64,000 bases of DNA from an uncultured Kocuria sp. (GTDB lineage: Bacteria; Actinomycetota; Actinomycetes; Actinomycetales; Micrococcaceae): assembly GCF_947500125.1 (NCBI RefSeq), contig NZ_CANMRA010000007.1, positions 1 to 64,000 of the forward strand. The letters run 5' to 3'. Positions 8,371 to 16,868 of this stretch are shown piece after piece; position 1 is the stretch's first letter, and every line of letters starts with the position of its first letter. Made by a program: the position numbers and the translations under genes. A model generated the notes under the pieces. That model had not been told where the DNA came from. It saw nothing but the letters and a program-made list of their open reading frames with translations, and did no database searches.

Positions 8371-9176
8371 GCGTGCCGGGCGGCGCCGATGATGCCCGCC
8401 GCGTTGCGCAGCTCGGCCGGGACGACTCGCGTGTCCAGGCGCAGCCGGGGCAGGAAGTCCTCGTGCCGGGCGGAGATCCCGCCGCCGACCACGATCAGGT
8501 CGGGGGAGAAGAGGAACTCCAGATGCGAGAAGTACTGCTGGAGACGCTCGGCGTAGTCGGGCCAGTCCAGCCCGTCCCGCTCCCTGGCCACCGCCGAGGC
8601 CCGCACCTCGGCGTCGACCCCGCCGAGCTCCAGGTGGCCCAGCTCCAGGTTGGGCACGAGCTTCCCGTCCACGAACAGCGCCGAGCCGATGCCGGTGCCC
8701 AGGGTGATGACCAGGACGGTGCCGCTGCTCCCGCGCCCGGCGCCGTAGCGGAGCTCGGCCAGGCCCGCGGCGTCGGCGTCGTTGAGGACCTGGACGGTGC
8801 GGCCCAGGCGCTCCGTGAGGAACCGGTGGACGTCCAGCCCGATCCAGGCGTCGTCGATGTTCGCGGCGGAGCGCGCCACGCCGTGGCGGATGATCGCGGG
8901 GAGCGCGACCCCGACGCTGGCCTCCGGGTGCGGTGCCCCCGGACCGGCGGAGAGCTCCTGCACGAGGAGCACGAGCTGCTCCGCGAGGGCATCCGGCGTG
9001 GCGGGCACGGGGGTGGGGCGCTGGAGGACCGGGGTGGTCAGCGTGCCGTCGGCCATGTCCACGGCCGCGTACTTGATCAGGGTGCCGCCGACGTCCACCC
9101 CGATGTGGTGGCGGTGCAGGGTCGACCAGCCGGTCGGTGCGGGCGGCGGGGCGGTGCTGGGCGAGGGGTTGGCCAT
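8340..9176 (-). CDS. ppgK: Polyphosphate glucokinase (ROK family)
   Basis: 278 residues. Phosphorylates glucose with polyphosphate (and often ATP) to glucose 6-phosphate; cytoplasmic. The ATP/phosphate-binding start IGVDVGGTLIKYAAVD is at about residue 25, ALPAIIRHGVARSAANIDDAWIG follows, VLNDADAAGLAELRYGAG has the catalytic Asp, and LVITLGTGIGSALFVDGKLVPNLELGHLEL contains the LGTGIGSA box and the HLEL stretch typical of PPGK in actinobacteria. The N-terminal ~20 residues are Pro/Ala-rich and variable. Convergent with the gene at 7765-8370, overlapping it by 31 bases. A TAGGAT box five bases before the ATG hints at a leaderless transcript. Confidence 0.9.
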   Translation of the reverse strand: MANPSPSTAPPPAPTGWSTLHRHHIGVDVGGTLIKYAAVDMADGTLTTPVLQRPTPVPATPDALAEQLVLLVQELSAGPGAPHPEASVGVALPAIIRHGVARSAANIDDAWIGLDVHRFLTERLGRTVQVLNDADAAGLAELRYGAGRGSSGTVLVITLGTGIGSALFVDGKLVPNLELGHLELGGVDAEVRASAVARERDGLDWPDYAERLQQYFSHLEFLFSPDLIVVGGGISARHEDFLPRLRLDTRVVPAELRNAAGIIGAARHAYLAVPPAEG

Positions 9177-9511
9177 CCGACATCCTAGGGTCGAGGTGGG
9201 TCACGGGACGACGACGGGCGCGCTGCGGCCGGCTCGGCGAGCCCGACCGGGTGCGGTCCGACGTCGGGACCGGCACCGCGGACCATTCTGCCACCGCGGC
9301 CGCCGCAGCCGTGGCGAAGGCGCGGCGGTGGGGCCCGGGAGGAGCAGACGCGGCGGTGTGGTGGCGCGGTGGAGAGAGCGCGGCGGTGGGCTCGCCGTGG
9401 TGGGGCGAGGGTGGAGCAAGCGCGGCAATGGGGTCGCCGTGGTGGGGTCGCGGTGGTGGGGTCGCCGTGGTGGGAGCGCGGTGGAGACGGTGCTCCGGGT
9501 GAGGCGGCGGC
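9177..9511. repeat. G-rich imperfect repeat region between two minus-strand genes
   Basis: No gene. From about 9366 to 9490 the plus strand is a chain of degenerate GGTGGGG, GTCGCCGTGGTGGGG and GCGCGGTGG units. Many closely spaced runs of three to four G make quadruplex formation possible on the plus strand. The opposite strand would be C-rich mRNA after the gene at 9512-9832 and before the ppgK promoter. Confidence 0.6.
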
Positions 9512-9832
9512 TCAGGCGCGCGGCCAGGTGCTCGGCGTGCTGCCGCGGTCCTGCGGTCCGGTGTCGTTCCGGGCGCCCTCGATCTCCCAGGAGAACGGCA
9601 CCCGGGCGACGGGTGCGCCCCGGACGAGGTCGTTGACGGCGCGGGCGAGCAGGTTGCGGTGGGCGACGGGCAGTCTCAGGCACCCGTGCAGGTAGGCGTC
9701 GACCTCCAGCGTCCCGGCCTCGCCGCCGAGCTGGAAGTAGTGCCACCACAGCCGGGTGAGTTCGAGATCGGCGCGCTCGACGGCGTGCCGGGCGAGACGC
9801 GCCTGCACGGCTCCGATCCTGTCGTCGTCCAC
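9512..9832 (-). CDS. Small protein of unknown function
   Basis: 106 residues if it starts at GTG 9830-9832 (VDDDRIGAVQARLARHAVERADLE). The protein is acidic to neutral, helical and Leu/Arg-rich, with LWWHYFQLGGEAGTLEVDAYLHGCLRLP in the middle and SWEIEGARNDT near the end. An upstream in-frame extension to 10279 is dominated by Arg/Pro/Gly and does not look coding, so I reject it. I do not recognise the family; it looks like a conserved actinobacterial hypothetical protein. Confidence 0.6.
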   Translation of the reverse strand: MDDDRIGAVQARLARHAVERADLELTRLWWHYFQLGGEAGTLEVDAYLHGCLRLPVAHRNLLARAVNDLVRGAPVARVPFSWEIEGARNDTGPQDRGSTPSTWPRA

Positions 9833-10111
9833 GGGTCCCCCACTGTGGTGCTGCGGTGCGGAGACGGCCCCGGACCGGGCGCGACGCTGCGCAGCGGTCC
9901 GGGACCGTCCGTGGCGGTGCGATGGCACCGCCGCCCCCACCATGCTTCCGGGTTGCCTGCCGGGGCACCATTCGACGCCCGAACCGGTGCGTTTTCCGGA
10001 CCGTGGGTGCCTCCTCCGGACAGCCGTGCCAGGACGGACCGGCCGCTCTGCCGTCGAGGCGGGGACCAGGAGCGCCGGAAGGCCAGGAGCGCCGGACGTC
10101 GCCGCCACGCA
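9833..10111. other. Intergenic, nothing recognised
   Basis: About 280 bases between the small gene and the terminator at 10115-10152. I see no gene and no clear regulatory motif. It would be the 5' region of the small minus-strand gene. Confidence 0.3.
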
Positions 10112-10272
10112 GAAAAGGAGCGGGGCGGCCCCCCAGCCGGCCCCGCTCCTTGCTGCTCCCACGCACGGACCGTGTCCCTGCGGCGCTCCGGAATTCCGGA
10201 GATGGCGCACTGTCGTTCGACGGTGCGGGAGCCGGGGGATGATCCTCGACGGACCACAGAATCCCCTGGTGA
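10112..10272 (-). ncRNA. Candidate small RNA downstream of a CRP/GlxR site
   Basis: On the minus strand a possible promoter (TTGCCG at 10307-10302, 17-base spacer, CATTCT at 10284-10279) is followed by about 160 bases with no ATG and then a strong intrinsic terminator ending in TTTTC. A perfect cAMP-receptor-type site lies just upstream. No open frame with coding character fits, so a small RNA, or an attenuated leader for the gene at 9512-9832, are the two readings. The hexamers are not strong matches. Confidence 0.35.
10115..10152 (-). terminator. Intrinsic terminator
   Basis: AAGGAGCGGGG at 10115-10125 pairs with CCCCGCTCCTT at 10142-10152. Read on the minus strand the hairpin is followed by TTTTCTG. 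It ends either the SulP transcript (stop at 10386) or the candidate small RNA. Confidence 0.7.
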
Positions 10273-10316
10273 AAAGCAAGAATGGTCGATCCTGTGGAGA
10301 TCGGCAAGACCCCTGT

Positions 10317-10332
10317 TGTGACCCAGTTCACA
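10317..10332. promoter_or_regulatory. CRP/GlxR-type binding site
   Basis: TGTGACCCAGTTCACA matches the consensus TGTGA-N6-TCACA exactly. Global cAMP-receptor regulators of actinobacteria (GlxR, CRP) bind this sequence. It lies 54 bases after the SulP stop on that strand and about 50 bases before the proposed minus-strand start of the small RNA. No plus-strand gene is near. Confidence 0.6.
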
Positions 10333-10385
10333 TGCAGACACAAAGGGTTGTGATCGCAAATGAGTCTCCCGCCGGCTCCCGCCGA

Positions 10386-11909
10386 TCAGTGCTCGTTGCT
10401 GAGCATCCCGCCCAGGCGCACCCGCATCCGGCGGCTCGCCTGGTTGAGGCCGACCACCCTGACGTCCTTGCCGTAGTGGGCGTACTTGTCGGTGACCGAG
10501 TCCAGGGCCGCGACGGTGGAGGCGTCCCACAGGTGCGAGTCGGAGAGGTCGATGACGACCCGCTGCGGGTCCCCGGCGTAGTCGAACATCGTGTAGAGGT
10601 CGTTGGAGGAGGCGAAGAACAGCTCCCCGTGCACGGTGTAGACCGCCGTCTCCCGGCCGTCGCGCCGCTCGAGCTCACGGTCGACGGTGACGAAGTGGGC
10701 GACCCGGCGGGCGAAGGCGACCATCGCCACGAGCACGCCCACGATCACGCCCAGGGCGAGGTTGTGCGTCCACACGGTCACGGCCACGGTGGAGAGCATC
10801 ACCAGGGTCTCCGGGACCGGCATCCGCGACAGGGTCGAGGGGCGGATCGAGTGCCAGTCGAAGGTCGCCCAGGACACGAAGATCATGATCGCCACCAGCG
10901 CGGCCATCGGGATGACCGCCACGACCTCACCGAGGGTGACGACGAGGATCAGCAGGAAGACCCCGGCCAGGAAGGTGGAGATGCGGGTGCGGGCCCCGGA
11001 GGCGCGCACGTTGATCATGGTCTGGCCGATCATCGCGCACCCGCCCATCCCGCCGAAGAAGCCGGTCACGATGTTGGCCGCGCCCTGGGCCCAGGACTCG
11101 CGGGTCTTGTCGGAGCGGGTGTCGGTGATGTCGTCGACGAGCTTGGCCGTCATCAGCGACTCGAGCAGGCCCACCAGCGCCATGGTCAGCGCGAACGGGG
11201 CGACGATCCGGAAGGTCTCCAGGTCCAGCGGGACGTCGGGGAAGAACAGTGAGGGCAGGGACTCGGGCAGCTCGCCCTTGTCGCCGACGCTGGGCACGTC
11301 CATGCCCATCGGCACCACGATCGCGGTGATCACCACGATGGCCACCAGCGGCGCCGGGACCACGCCGGTGAGCCTGGGGAACAGGAACACGATGCCCAGG
11401 CCCAGGGCCGTGAGCGGGTAGACGGCCCAGGGCACGCCGATCAGCTCGGGGATCTGGGAGCTGAAGATCAGGATGGCCAGGGCGTTGACGAAGCCCACCA
11501 TGACCGACCGGGGGATGAAGCGCATCAGCCGTGCCGCCCCGATCAGGGCCAGCACCACCTGGAAGACCCCGGCCAGGATGACGGCGGCGATGAAGTAGTC
11601 CAGGCCGTGCGAGGCCACCAGCGGGGCGATCACCAGGGCCACCGCGCCGGTGGCCGCGGAGACCATCGCCGGCCGGCCGCCCAGGACGGAGGTGGTCACG
11701 GCCATGGTGAAGGACGCGAACAGGCCCAGACGGGGGTCCACCCCGGCGATGATCGAGAAGGCGATGGCCTCGGGGATGAGCGCCAGGGCGACCACGAGCC
11801 CGGCCAGGACCTCCGTCTTGAGGTGGCGGGGGGACCGGAGGGTCAGGCGCACCGACTGGCGCTGCTCGGGTGCCAGATCGGCTGCGGGGCCGGCTGTCGT
11901 GGTGGCCAA
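10386..11909 (-). CDS. SulP-family anion transporter with STAS domain
   Basis: 507 residues, inner membrane. SulP proteins carry sulfate, bicarbonate or other anions. The N-terminus LKTEVLAGLVVALALIPEAIAFSIIAGVDPRLGLFASF (about residues 30-67) is the SulP signature region, followed by 10-12 membrane helices and GGMGGCAMIGQTMINVRASGARTR. The last ~110 residues are a STAS domain (VVIDLSDSHLWDASTVAALD). Start is TTG at 11907-11909 with GGAG five bases upstream. The MerR gene lies upstream on the same strand with a perfect palindrome between them. The substrate is not evident; bicarbonate or sulfate are the common ones. Confidence 0.9.
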   Translation of the reverse strand: MATTTAGPAADLAPEQRQSVRLTLRSPRHLKTEVLAGLVVALALIPEAIAFSIIAGVDPRLGLFASFTMAVTTSVLGGRPAMVSAATGAVALVIAPLVASHGLDYFIAAVILAGVFQVVLALIGAARLMRFIPRSVMVGFVNALAILIFSSQIPELIGVPWAVYPLTALGLGIVFLFPRLTGVVPAPLVAIVVITAIVVPMGMDVPSVGDKGELPESLPSLFFPDVPLDLETFRIVAPFALTMALVGLLESLMTAKLVDDITDTRSDKTRESWAQGAANIVTGFFGGMGGCAMIGQTMINVRASGARTRISTFLAGVFLLILVVTLGEVVAVIPMAALVAIMIFVSWATFDWHSIRPSTLSRMPVPETLVMLSTVAVTVWTHNLALGVIVGVLVAMVAFARRVAHFVTVDRELERRDGRETAVYTVHGELFFASSNDLYTMFDYAGDPQRVVIDLSDSHLWDASTVAALDSVTDKYAHYGKDVRVVGLNQASRRMRVRLGGMLSNEH

Positions 11910-12059
11910 GGAGGCTCCGTTCGCAGGGGAGGAGGGCAGGGGAGGAGGGCAGGGCGGAAGGGCAGGGGCACTCCGGGTGGTGTGCGTGCACGGGGCGCGG
12001 CGTCGCGCGAGAGCTGCGGCGTCCGGGCGCGGAGGTGCGCCGGTGCGGGCCGCACGGCA

Positions 12060-12085
12060 ACTCTACCCTGGCGTCAGGGTAGAGT
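12060..12085. promoter_or_regulatory. Perfect palindrome, likely MerR operator for the SulP gene
   Basis: ACTCTACCCTG (12060-12070), spacer gcgt, CAGGGTAGAGT (12075-12085): an exact 11-bp inverted repeat. MerR regulators bind such dyads inside promoters with long spacers. On the minus strand TAGAGT at the end of the dyad can serve as the -10 and CAGACT as a poor -35 with 17 bases between. It lies 150 bases before the SulP start and 69 bases after the MerR stop. Confidence 0.65.
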
Positions 12086-12154
12086 CTGCGGCTGCGGCGC
12101 GGAGGAGATGCGTCTCACACTCCGCCGAGGGCGCCGAGGGCGCCGAGCGGCCGG

Positions 12155-12496
12155 TCACCGGCCGAGCCGTTGCTCCAGCAGTGCGATGAACTCGTCCGCC
12201 TGGGCCAGTTTCCTGGCCAGCCGGTCCCGCTCCGGGTGGGCCCGCTCGAGGTAGTCGGCCAGCCGTGCCTCGGCGGGCTCGTCGGCGCCGAGCAGGTCGA
12301 GCAGCTCGGCCATCTCCTCCAGGGAGAAGCCCAGCGGCTTCATCCGCTTGATGTGGGTGAGCCGTTCGACGTCCCGCTCGGTGTACACGCGGAACCCGCC
12401 CTCGGTGCGCGAGGCCGGCAGCAGGCCCACCTCGTCGTAGTGGCGGATGGTGCGCAGGGACAGCTCGGTCCGCTCGGCGAGCTCGCCGATCTGCAT
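12155..12496 (-). CDS. MerR-family transcriptional regulator
   Basis: 113 residues from ATG at 12494-12496, which has GGAGG at ideal spacing; a start nine codons upstream lacks a ribosome site. The winged helix-turn-helix is complete: MQIGELAERTELSLRTIRHYDEVGLLPASRTEGGFRVYTERDVERL. A dimerising helix with many Leu/Glu follows (residues ~75-113). There are no cysteines, so it is not a thiol-based metal sensor of the CueR/ZntR kind; the ligand is unknown. Probable target: the palindrome at 12060-12085 before the SulP gene on the same strand. Confidence 0.88.
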   Translation of the reverse strand: MQIGELAERTELSLRTIRHYDEVGLLPASRTEGGFRVYTERDVERLTHIKRMKPLGFSLEEMAELLDLLGADEPAEARLADYLERAHPERDRLARKLAQADEFIALLEQRLGR

Positions 12497-12616
12497 GGTG
12501 CCTCCACGGACGCGCTGCGGCATCGAACGACCTCCAGAAATCAGGGGACCCCGAGTCTACCAACCGCCCGGCTCCGACGACGGGGCCGGGCGCGGGGCCG
12601 GCCCCGGGCTCCACGC

Positions 12617-12646
12617 GTCCCGCCCGGTCCCGGGACCGGGCGGGAC
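12617..12646 (-). terminator. Perfect 30-bp palindrome after the RNase J gene
   Basis: GTCCCGCCCGGTCCC is followed directly by its reverse complement, giving 15-bp arms with no extra loop. It begins eight bases after the RNase J stop in the minus direction. No U-run follows, as is common for terminators in very GC-rich genomes. Confidence 0.6.
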
Positions 12647-12653
12647 GTGCGGC

Positions 12654-14339
12654 TCAGGCGTCGACGACGACGACGGTGACCAGCGGGGCCCGCCGGTAGG
12701 CGCGCTCCAGGTGGCGGGACACGGTCTCGGCGATGATCGACTCGAGCTTGTCGAGGTCGGTGACCTTGGACGTCGCCGGGCGGGCCAGGGCGTTCTTCAC
12801 CTTGTCGGCGGCCCCGTCGAAGATGTGCTCGTCGTGGACGAAGCCCTTGGCGATGAACTCGAGCGGCTCGGCCAGGGCATTGGTGTCGGCGTCGACGATC
12901 GCCACGACCGTGACCACCCCGCCCTCCTGCAGCAGCCGGCGCTCCACGAGCGTCTCCTCGGTGACCTTGCCCACGGTGTGGCCGTCGACGTAGACCAGGC
13001 CGGCCTCGACCTGCCCGGAGATCCGGGCCCGGCCCTCCACGAGGTCGATGACGGTGCCGTCCCGGCCGATCAGCACGTTCTCCGGATCCACCCCGGTGCG
13101 GATCGCGAGCTCGGCGTTGGCGTGCAGGTGCTTGGACTCCCCGTGCACGGGCAGCACGTGGGTGGGCTGGACGATGTTGTAGCAGTAGATCAGTTCCCCG
13201 GCCGAGGCGTGGCCGGAGACGTGCACCTTGGCGTTGCCCTTGTGCACGACCTTCACCCCGAGGTCGGTGAGCTTGTTGATGATCCCGTAGATCGCGTTCT
13301 CGTTGCCGGGGATCAGCGAACTCGCCATGAGCACCGTGTCCCCGGCGTTGAGCTGGATCTGGTGGGTCTCGCTCGCCATGCGCGAGAGCGCGGCGAGGGG
13401 CTCGCCCTGGGACCCGGTGCACACCAGCGCCACCTTGGCGTCGGGCATGGACTGGAGCTTCTTGAAGTCGACCACCAGGCCCCGGGGGATCTTCAGGTAG
13501 CCCAGGTCCCGGGCGATGCCCATGTTCTTCACCATGGACCGGCCCACGAAGGCGACCTTGCGCCCGTGGGCGTGGGCGGCGTCGAGGACCTGCTGGATCC
13601 GGTGGACGTGGCTGGCGAAGCTGGAGACGATGATCCGCTTCGGGGCGGTGGCGAAGACGTGGTCGATCGCCGGGGTCAGCTCCTTCTCGGAGGTGGTGAA
13701 CCCGGGGACCTCGGCGTTGGTGGAGTCGGTGAGGAACAGGTCCACACCCTCCTCGCCCAGCCGCGCGAAGTGGCGCAGGTCGGTGATCCGGTCGTCCAGC
13801 GGGAACTGGTCCATCCTGAAGTCACCGGTGTGCAGCACCAGCCCGGCGTCGGTGCGGATCGCCACGGCCAGGCTGTCCGGGATCGAGTGGTTGACCGCGA
13901 CGAACTCGCACTCGAACGGGCCGGCCTTGTGGAGGTCCCCGGCCTCGACGTGGACGGCCTTCGGGGTGATCCGGTGCTCCTTGAGCTTGGAGGTGATGAA
14001 CGCCAGGGTCAGCTCGGAGCCGATCACCGGGATGTCCGGGCGCTCCTTGAGCAGGTACGGCACGCCCCCGATGTGGTCCTCGTGGCCGTGCGTGAGCACG
14101 ATCCCCACGATGTCGGACAGCCGGTCGCGGATGGAGGTGAAGTCGGGCAGGATCACGTCGATGCCCGGCTGGTGCTCCTCGGGGAACAGCACCCCGCAGT
14201 CGACGACGAGCAGCTTCCCGGCGATCTCGAAGACGGTCATGTTGCGCCCGATCTCGCCCAGACCGCCCAGCGGGGTGACCCGCAGGCCTCCGGAGGGCAG
14301 CGCGGGCGGGGACTTGAGCTTGCGGGAGGAATTGGTCAA
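12654..14339 (-). CDS. rnj: Ribonuclease J
   Basis: About 561 residues from TTG at 14339. Zinc-dependent endo- and 5'-3' exoribonuclease for mRNA decay and rRNA maturation; cytoplasmic. The metallo-beta-lactamase core shows LTHGHEDHIGGVPYLL at about residue 80, DSTNAEVPG, and the beta-CASP domain VSSFASHVHRIQQVLDAA with SGHASAGEL and VLPVHGESKH; a C-terminal domain follows. The start is uncertain: LTNSSRKLKSPP (TTG 14339) matches where homologues begin, while TTG at 14441 would add a Pro/Arg-rich 34-residue stretch. Lies next to RNase Z on the same strand. Confidence 0.92.
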   Translation of the reverse strand: MTNSSRKLKSPPALPSGGLRVTPLGGLGEIGRNMTVFEIAGKLLVVDCGVLFPEEHQPGIDVILPDFTSIRDRLSDIVGIVLTHGHEDHIGGVPYLLKERPDIPVIGSELTLAFITSKLKEHRITPKAVHVEAGDLHKAGPFECEFVAVNHSIPDSLAVAIRTDAGLVLHTGDFRMDQFPLDDRITDLRHFARLGEEGVDLFLTDSTNAEVPGFTTSEKELTPAIDHVFATAPKRIIVSSFASHVHRIQQVLDAAHAHGRKVAFVGRSMVKNMGIARDLGYLKIPRGLVVDFKKLQSMPDAKVALVCTGSQGEPLAALSRMASETHQIQLNAGDTVLMASSLIPGNENAIYGIINKLTDLGVKVVHKGNAKVHVSGHASAGELIYCYNIVQPTHVLPVHGESKHLHANAELAIRTGVDPENVLIGRDGTVIDLVEGRARISGQVEAGLVYVDGHTVGKVTEETLVERRLLQEGGVVTVVAIVDADTNALAEPLEFIAKGFVHDEHIFDGAADKVKNALARPATSKVTDLDKLESIIAETVSRHLERAYRRAPLVTVVVVDA

Positions 14340-14681
14340 AGGATTCCGCTTTCGTCGTGGGGTCGTGCGAGGTGGCGCGGACGGCTCTCGTGGAGCGCGG
14401 GCCGCGTGCGGGGCCGGATTGCCCCGAGAAGTCTGGGACAACTCTAACGTCGTGTCAGGGTCGAAGGGGACCGCCGGGCGGCACGGACGTGCGCCGGCCC
14501 GCTCCGTGAAGGCTCCAGGGCGGCCCGGGGGACGCGCCGGAAGGCCGGGGGAACACTGCGGGAAGGCCCTCGGGAAGGCCCGCGGGAAGGCTCCGGGAAG
14601 TCTCGGGGAAGGGGCTCCGGACAGGCCCGGGGAGGGCTCCCGGGAGGTGATGACCAGGGGGCGGGGCCGGGGGACGACCGG
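14340..14681. repeat. Intergenic region with 12-bp tandem repeats
   Basis: Between the RNase J start and the RNase Z stop. From 14559 to about 14617 a degenerate 12-base unit CGGGAAGGCCCT repeats at least four times (14559, 14571, 14583, 14594), fading into related GGGAAGG and GGAGGG sequences. A TTAGAGT at 14447-14441 on the minus strand could be the -10 for RNase J. No gene. Confidence 0.6.
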
Positions 14682-15563
14682 TCAGCGTCCGTGCGGGAAC
14701 GGGATCCGGTCCAGGTCCTCCGCGGCCAGCACGGTCGCTCCGCCGGCGCGGTCGCGGGCCTGCTCGGCGAGCCGGGAGACGTCGGTGTACCGCGACGAGA
14801 AGTGGGTGAGGACCAGTGTGCCGACGCCACCGCCGGCGGCCAGCGCGCCGGCCTGGCCGGCGGTGAGGTGGCGGTGCCGCGCGGCGAGGCCGGCGTCGTC
14901 GTCGGCGTACGTGGACTCGGCCATGAGCAGGTCGGCCCCGTCGGCGAGCTCCTCGGCACCCGGGCACGGCGCCGTGTCCATGACGAGGGCGAAGCGCCGG
15001 CCCGCCCGCGGCCTGCTCACGTCCTCGAGGCGCACCCCGCTCAGCCGCCCCTCCCGCTGCAGCCGCCCGATGTCCGGGCCGGAGACCCCTGCCGCCGCGA
15101 GCCGGTCCGGCAGCATCGTGCGGCCGTCGGGCTCCACGAGCCGGTAGCCGTAGGTCTCCACGCGGTGGTCCAGCGGCCGCACCTCCAGCTGCGGCGCCAC
15201 CGTCCCGCCGCCGCCGTGCGGGTGCAGCCGCAGGTCCGTGCCGGGGGTCGCGAGGGAGACCAGGGCGCGGACCACGTCCTCGCCGGAGGCCGGGTAGTGC
15301 AGGTGGACCGGGTGCGGCACGCCGTCGAGGGCCATGCGCGAGAGCACCCCGGGCAGCCCGTAGCAGTGGTCGCCGTGGACGTGGGTGAGGCAGATGCGCG
15401 TGATCCGGTGGGACGGGACGCCCGCGTGCGTCATCTGCCGCTGCGTTCCCTCGCCCGGATCGAAGAGCAGGCCCTCGCCGTCCCACTGCAGCAGGTACCC
15501 GTTGTGGTTGTGGGTCCGCGTCGGGACCTGGGAGGCGGTGCCGAGGACGACGAGCTCACGCAT
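14682..15563 (-). CDS. rnz: Ribonuclease Z (tRNA 3' endonuclease)
   Basis: 293 residues. Zinc endonuclease that trims the 3' end of tRNA precursors. It begins MRELVVLGTASQVPTRTHNHNGYLL; LLFDPGEGTQRQM and the metal motif LTHVHGDHCYGLPG (about residues 58-71) are diagnostic, with VMDTAPCPGAEELADGADLLMAESTY and VLTHFSSRYTD supplying the remaining metal ligands near 195 and 250. Length is normal for the family. It stands alone on the minus strand between CapA and RNase J. Confidence 0.92.
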   Translation of the reverse strand: MRELVVLGTASQVPTRTHNHNGYLLQWDGEGLLFDPGEGTQRQMTHAGVPSHRITRICLTHVHGDHCYGLPGVLSRMALDGVPHPVHLHYPASGEDVVRALVSLATPGTDLRLHPHGGGGTVAPQLEVRPLDHRVETYGYRLVEPDGRTMLPDRLAAAGVSGPDIGRLQREGRLSGVRLEDVSRPRAGRRFALVMDTAPCPGAEELADGADLLMAESTYADDDAGLAARHRHLTAGQAGALAAGGGVGTLVLTHFSSRYTDVSRLAEQARDRAGGATVLAAEDLDRIPFPHGR

Positions 15564-15672
15564 GGGTCCGAGTGTGCCACCCCGGCCCGGATCTGCTCAG
15601 GGCCTGCCCGGACCTCTGCTCAGGGATCTGTTCAGGGGTCTGCGCACCGCGCAACGGCGAGTGCGGAGGGCG

Positions 15673-16644
15673 TCAGCTCAGCGGGATGTCGAGGCACTGC
15701 TCGTCCTCGTGCCACGTGCACGGTGTGCCCAGTTCGGCGCTGAGCCGCTCCATCCGCCGCGCGACGGCCCGGGCCTCGACGGTGGCCCTTCTCGCCCGGA
15801 GGTCCTCGATCACCGTGGGGTGCAGGCGCAGGCGGCGGGGCAGTCCGTCCTCGACGTCGAGCAGGAAGACGAACGACTGGTCGTTGCGCTCCACGGGATG
15901 GACGGCGTAGTCATCGACGAAGTCCCCGGCGCTGTAGACCACCGGTCGGCCGCGGTGCACCTCGACGCCCCGGAAGACGTGGGCGGAGTGGCCGAAGACA
16001 ACGTCCGCCCCGGCCTCCACCAGCGCGTGGGCGAACGCGCGGTGGTCCTCCGGCACCTCCTCGCCCCAGTTGGGGCCCCAGTGGGCGGAGACGACGAGGA
16101 GGTCGGTGCGCTCCCGGGTCCGCCGGACCAGCTCGAGGAGCTCTCGCGCGCGACCGTCCGCGAGACGGACGGGCACGTGGTGGACGCCGGGGGAGCCGGG
16201 ACCGGCCGCCCAGCCCGGCTCGTTGTCCGTGAAGGCGAGAAAGCCCACCGCGGTCCCGGCCCGGGTGCAGAGCGCGGGCCGTCGTGCCGACTCCGCGTCG
16301 GGTCCCGCTCCGGTGTGCAGGATGCCGTGCTCGTCGAGGACGGGGAGCATCTCCTGCAGGGCCTGGACACCGTAGTCGAGCACGTGGTTGTTGGCGAGGG
16401 AGACGATGTCGACACGGGCCGCCCCGAGGCTCGCGACGTTCTTGCGGTCCGAGCGGAAGTGGAACCTCTTGCCGGGCCAGGGGGCGCCGTGGTCGGCGAG
16501 CACGCACTCGAGGTTCGCGAACCGCAGGTCCGCCTGCTCGAGCAGGGGGAGGACGTCCCCCCACGGATGGGCCGGGTGCTCGCGCCGCAGCCGCTCGTTG
16601 ACCAGCCGGCCGAGCATGACGTCGCCGATCAGCGCGATCCTCAT
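15673..16644 (-). CDS. CapA-family metallophosphoesterase-like protein
   Basis: 323 residues from the ATG at 16644, preceded by GGGAGGGGGG. CapA (PgsA) proteins belong to the calcineurin-like fold and are linked with poly-gamma-glutamate or other surface polymers, though many soluble members are uncharacterised. Motifs: GDVMLGRLVNERL at the N-terminus, ANLECVLAD, SLANNHVLDYG, VSAHWGPNWGEEV and FGHSAHVFRGVEV. No signal peptide or membrane anchor and no capB/capC neighbour, so a poly-gamma-glutamate role is doubtful. Confidence 0.85.
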   Translation of the reverse strand: MRIALIGDVMLGRLVNERLRREHPAHPWGDVLPLLEQADLRFANLECVLADHGAPWPGKRFHFRSDRKNVASLGAARVDIVSLANNHVLDYGVQALQEMLPVLDEHGILHTGAGPDAESARRPALCTRAGTAVGFLAFTDNEPGWAAGPGSPGVHHVPVRLADGRARELLELVRRTRERTDLLVVSAHWGPNWGEEVPEDHRAFAHALVEAGADVVFGHSAHVFRGVEVHRGRPVVYSAGDFVDDYAVHPVERNDQSFVFLLDVEDGLPRRLRLHPTVIEDLRARRATVEARAVARRMERLSAELGTPCTWHEDEQCLDIPLS

Positions 16645-16800
16645 GAGCTGCCCCCCTCCCGGGTTGCTCCCATCGTGGCCCGGAGGTCCGGGCCGGGCAA
16701 GAGGGCCGGGAGGAGCGGCCGGCCGGGTCCGAGGGGCGCACCCCGCCCGGAGTCCGGAAGGCTCCGGGCACGAGGGGCCGTGCACGCTCCCGGAACGGCT

Positions 16801-16840
16801 CCGCCGGCGCTGCCTGCACGGACGCAGGCAGCGCCGGCGG
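16801..16840 (-). terminator. Strong terminator after the MFS gene
   Basis: A perfect 17-bp stem (CCGCCGGCGCTGCCTGC at 16801-16817 and its complement at 16824-16840) with a six-base loop, 29 bases past the MFS stop on the minus strand and ahead of the CapA gene. Confidence 0.8.
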
Positions 16841-16868
16841 TCACCGGGTGCGGGTCACCGGTGAGAGG

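Noticed and set aside
9833-10279. N-terminal extension of the small protein at 9512-9832
   Set aside because: Sequence is Arg/Pro/Gly-rich and crosses a strong hairpin terminator; GTG at 9832 gives a compact, coding-like protein.
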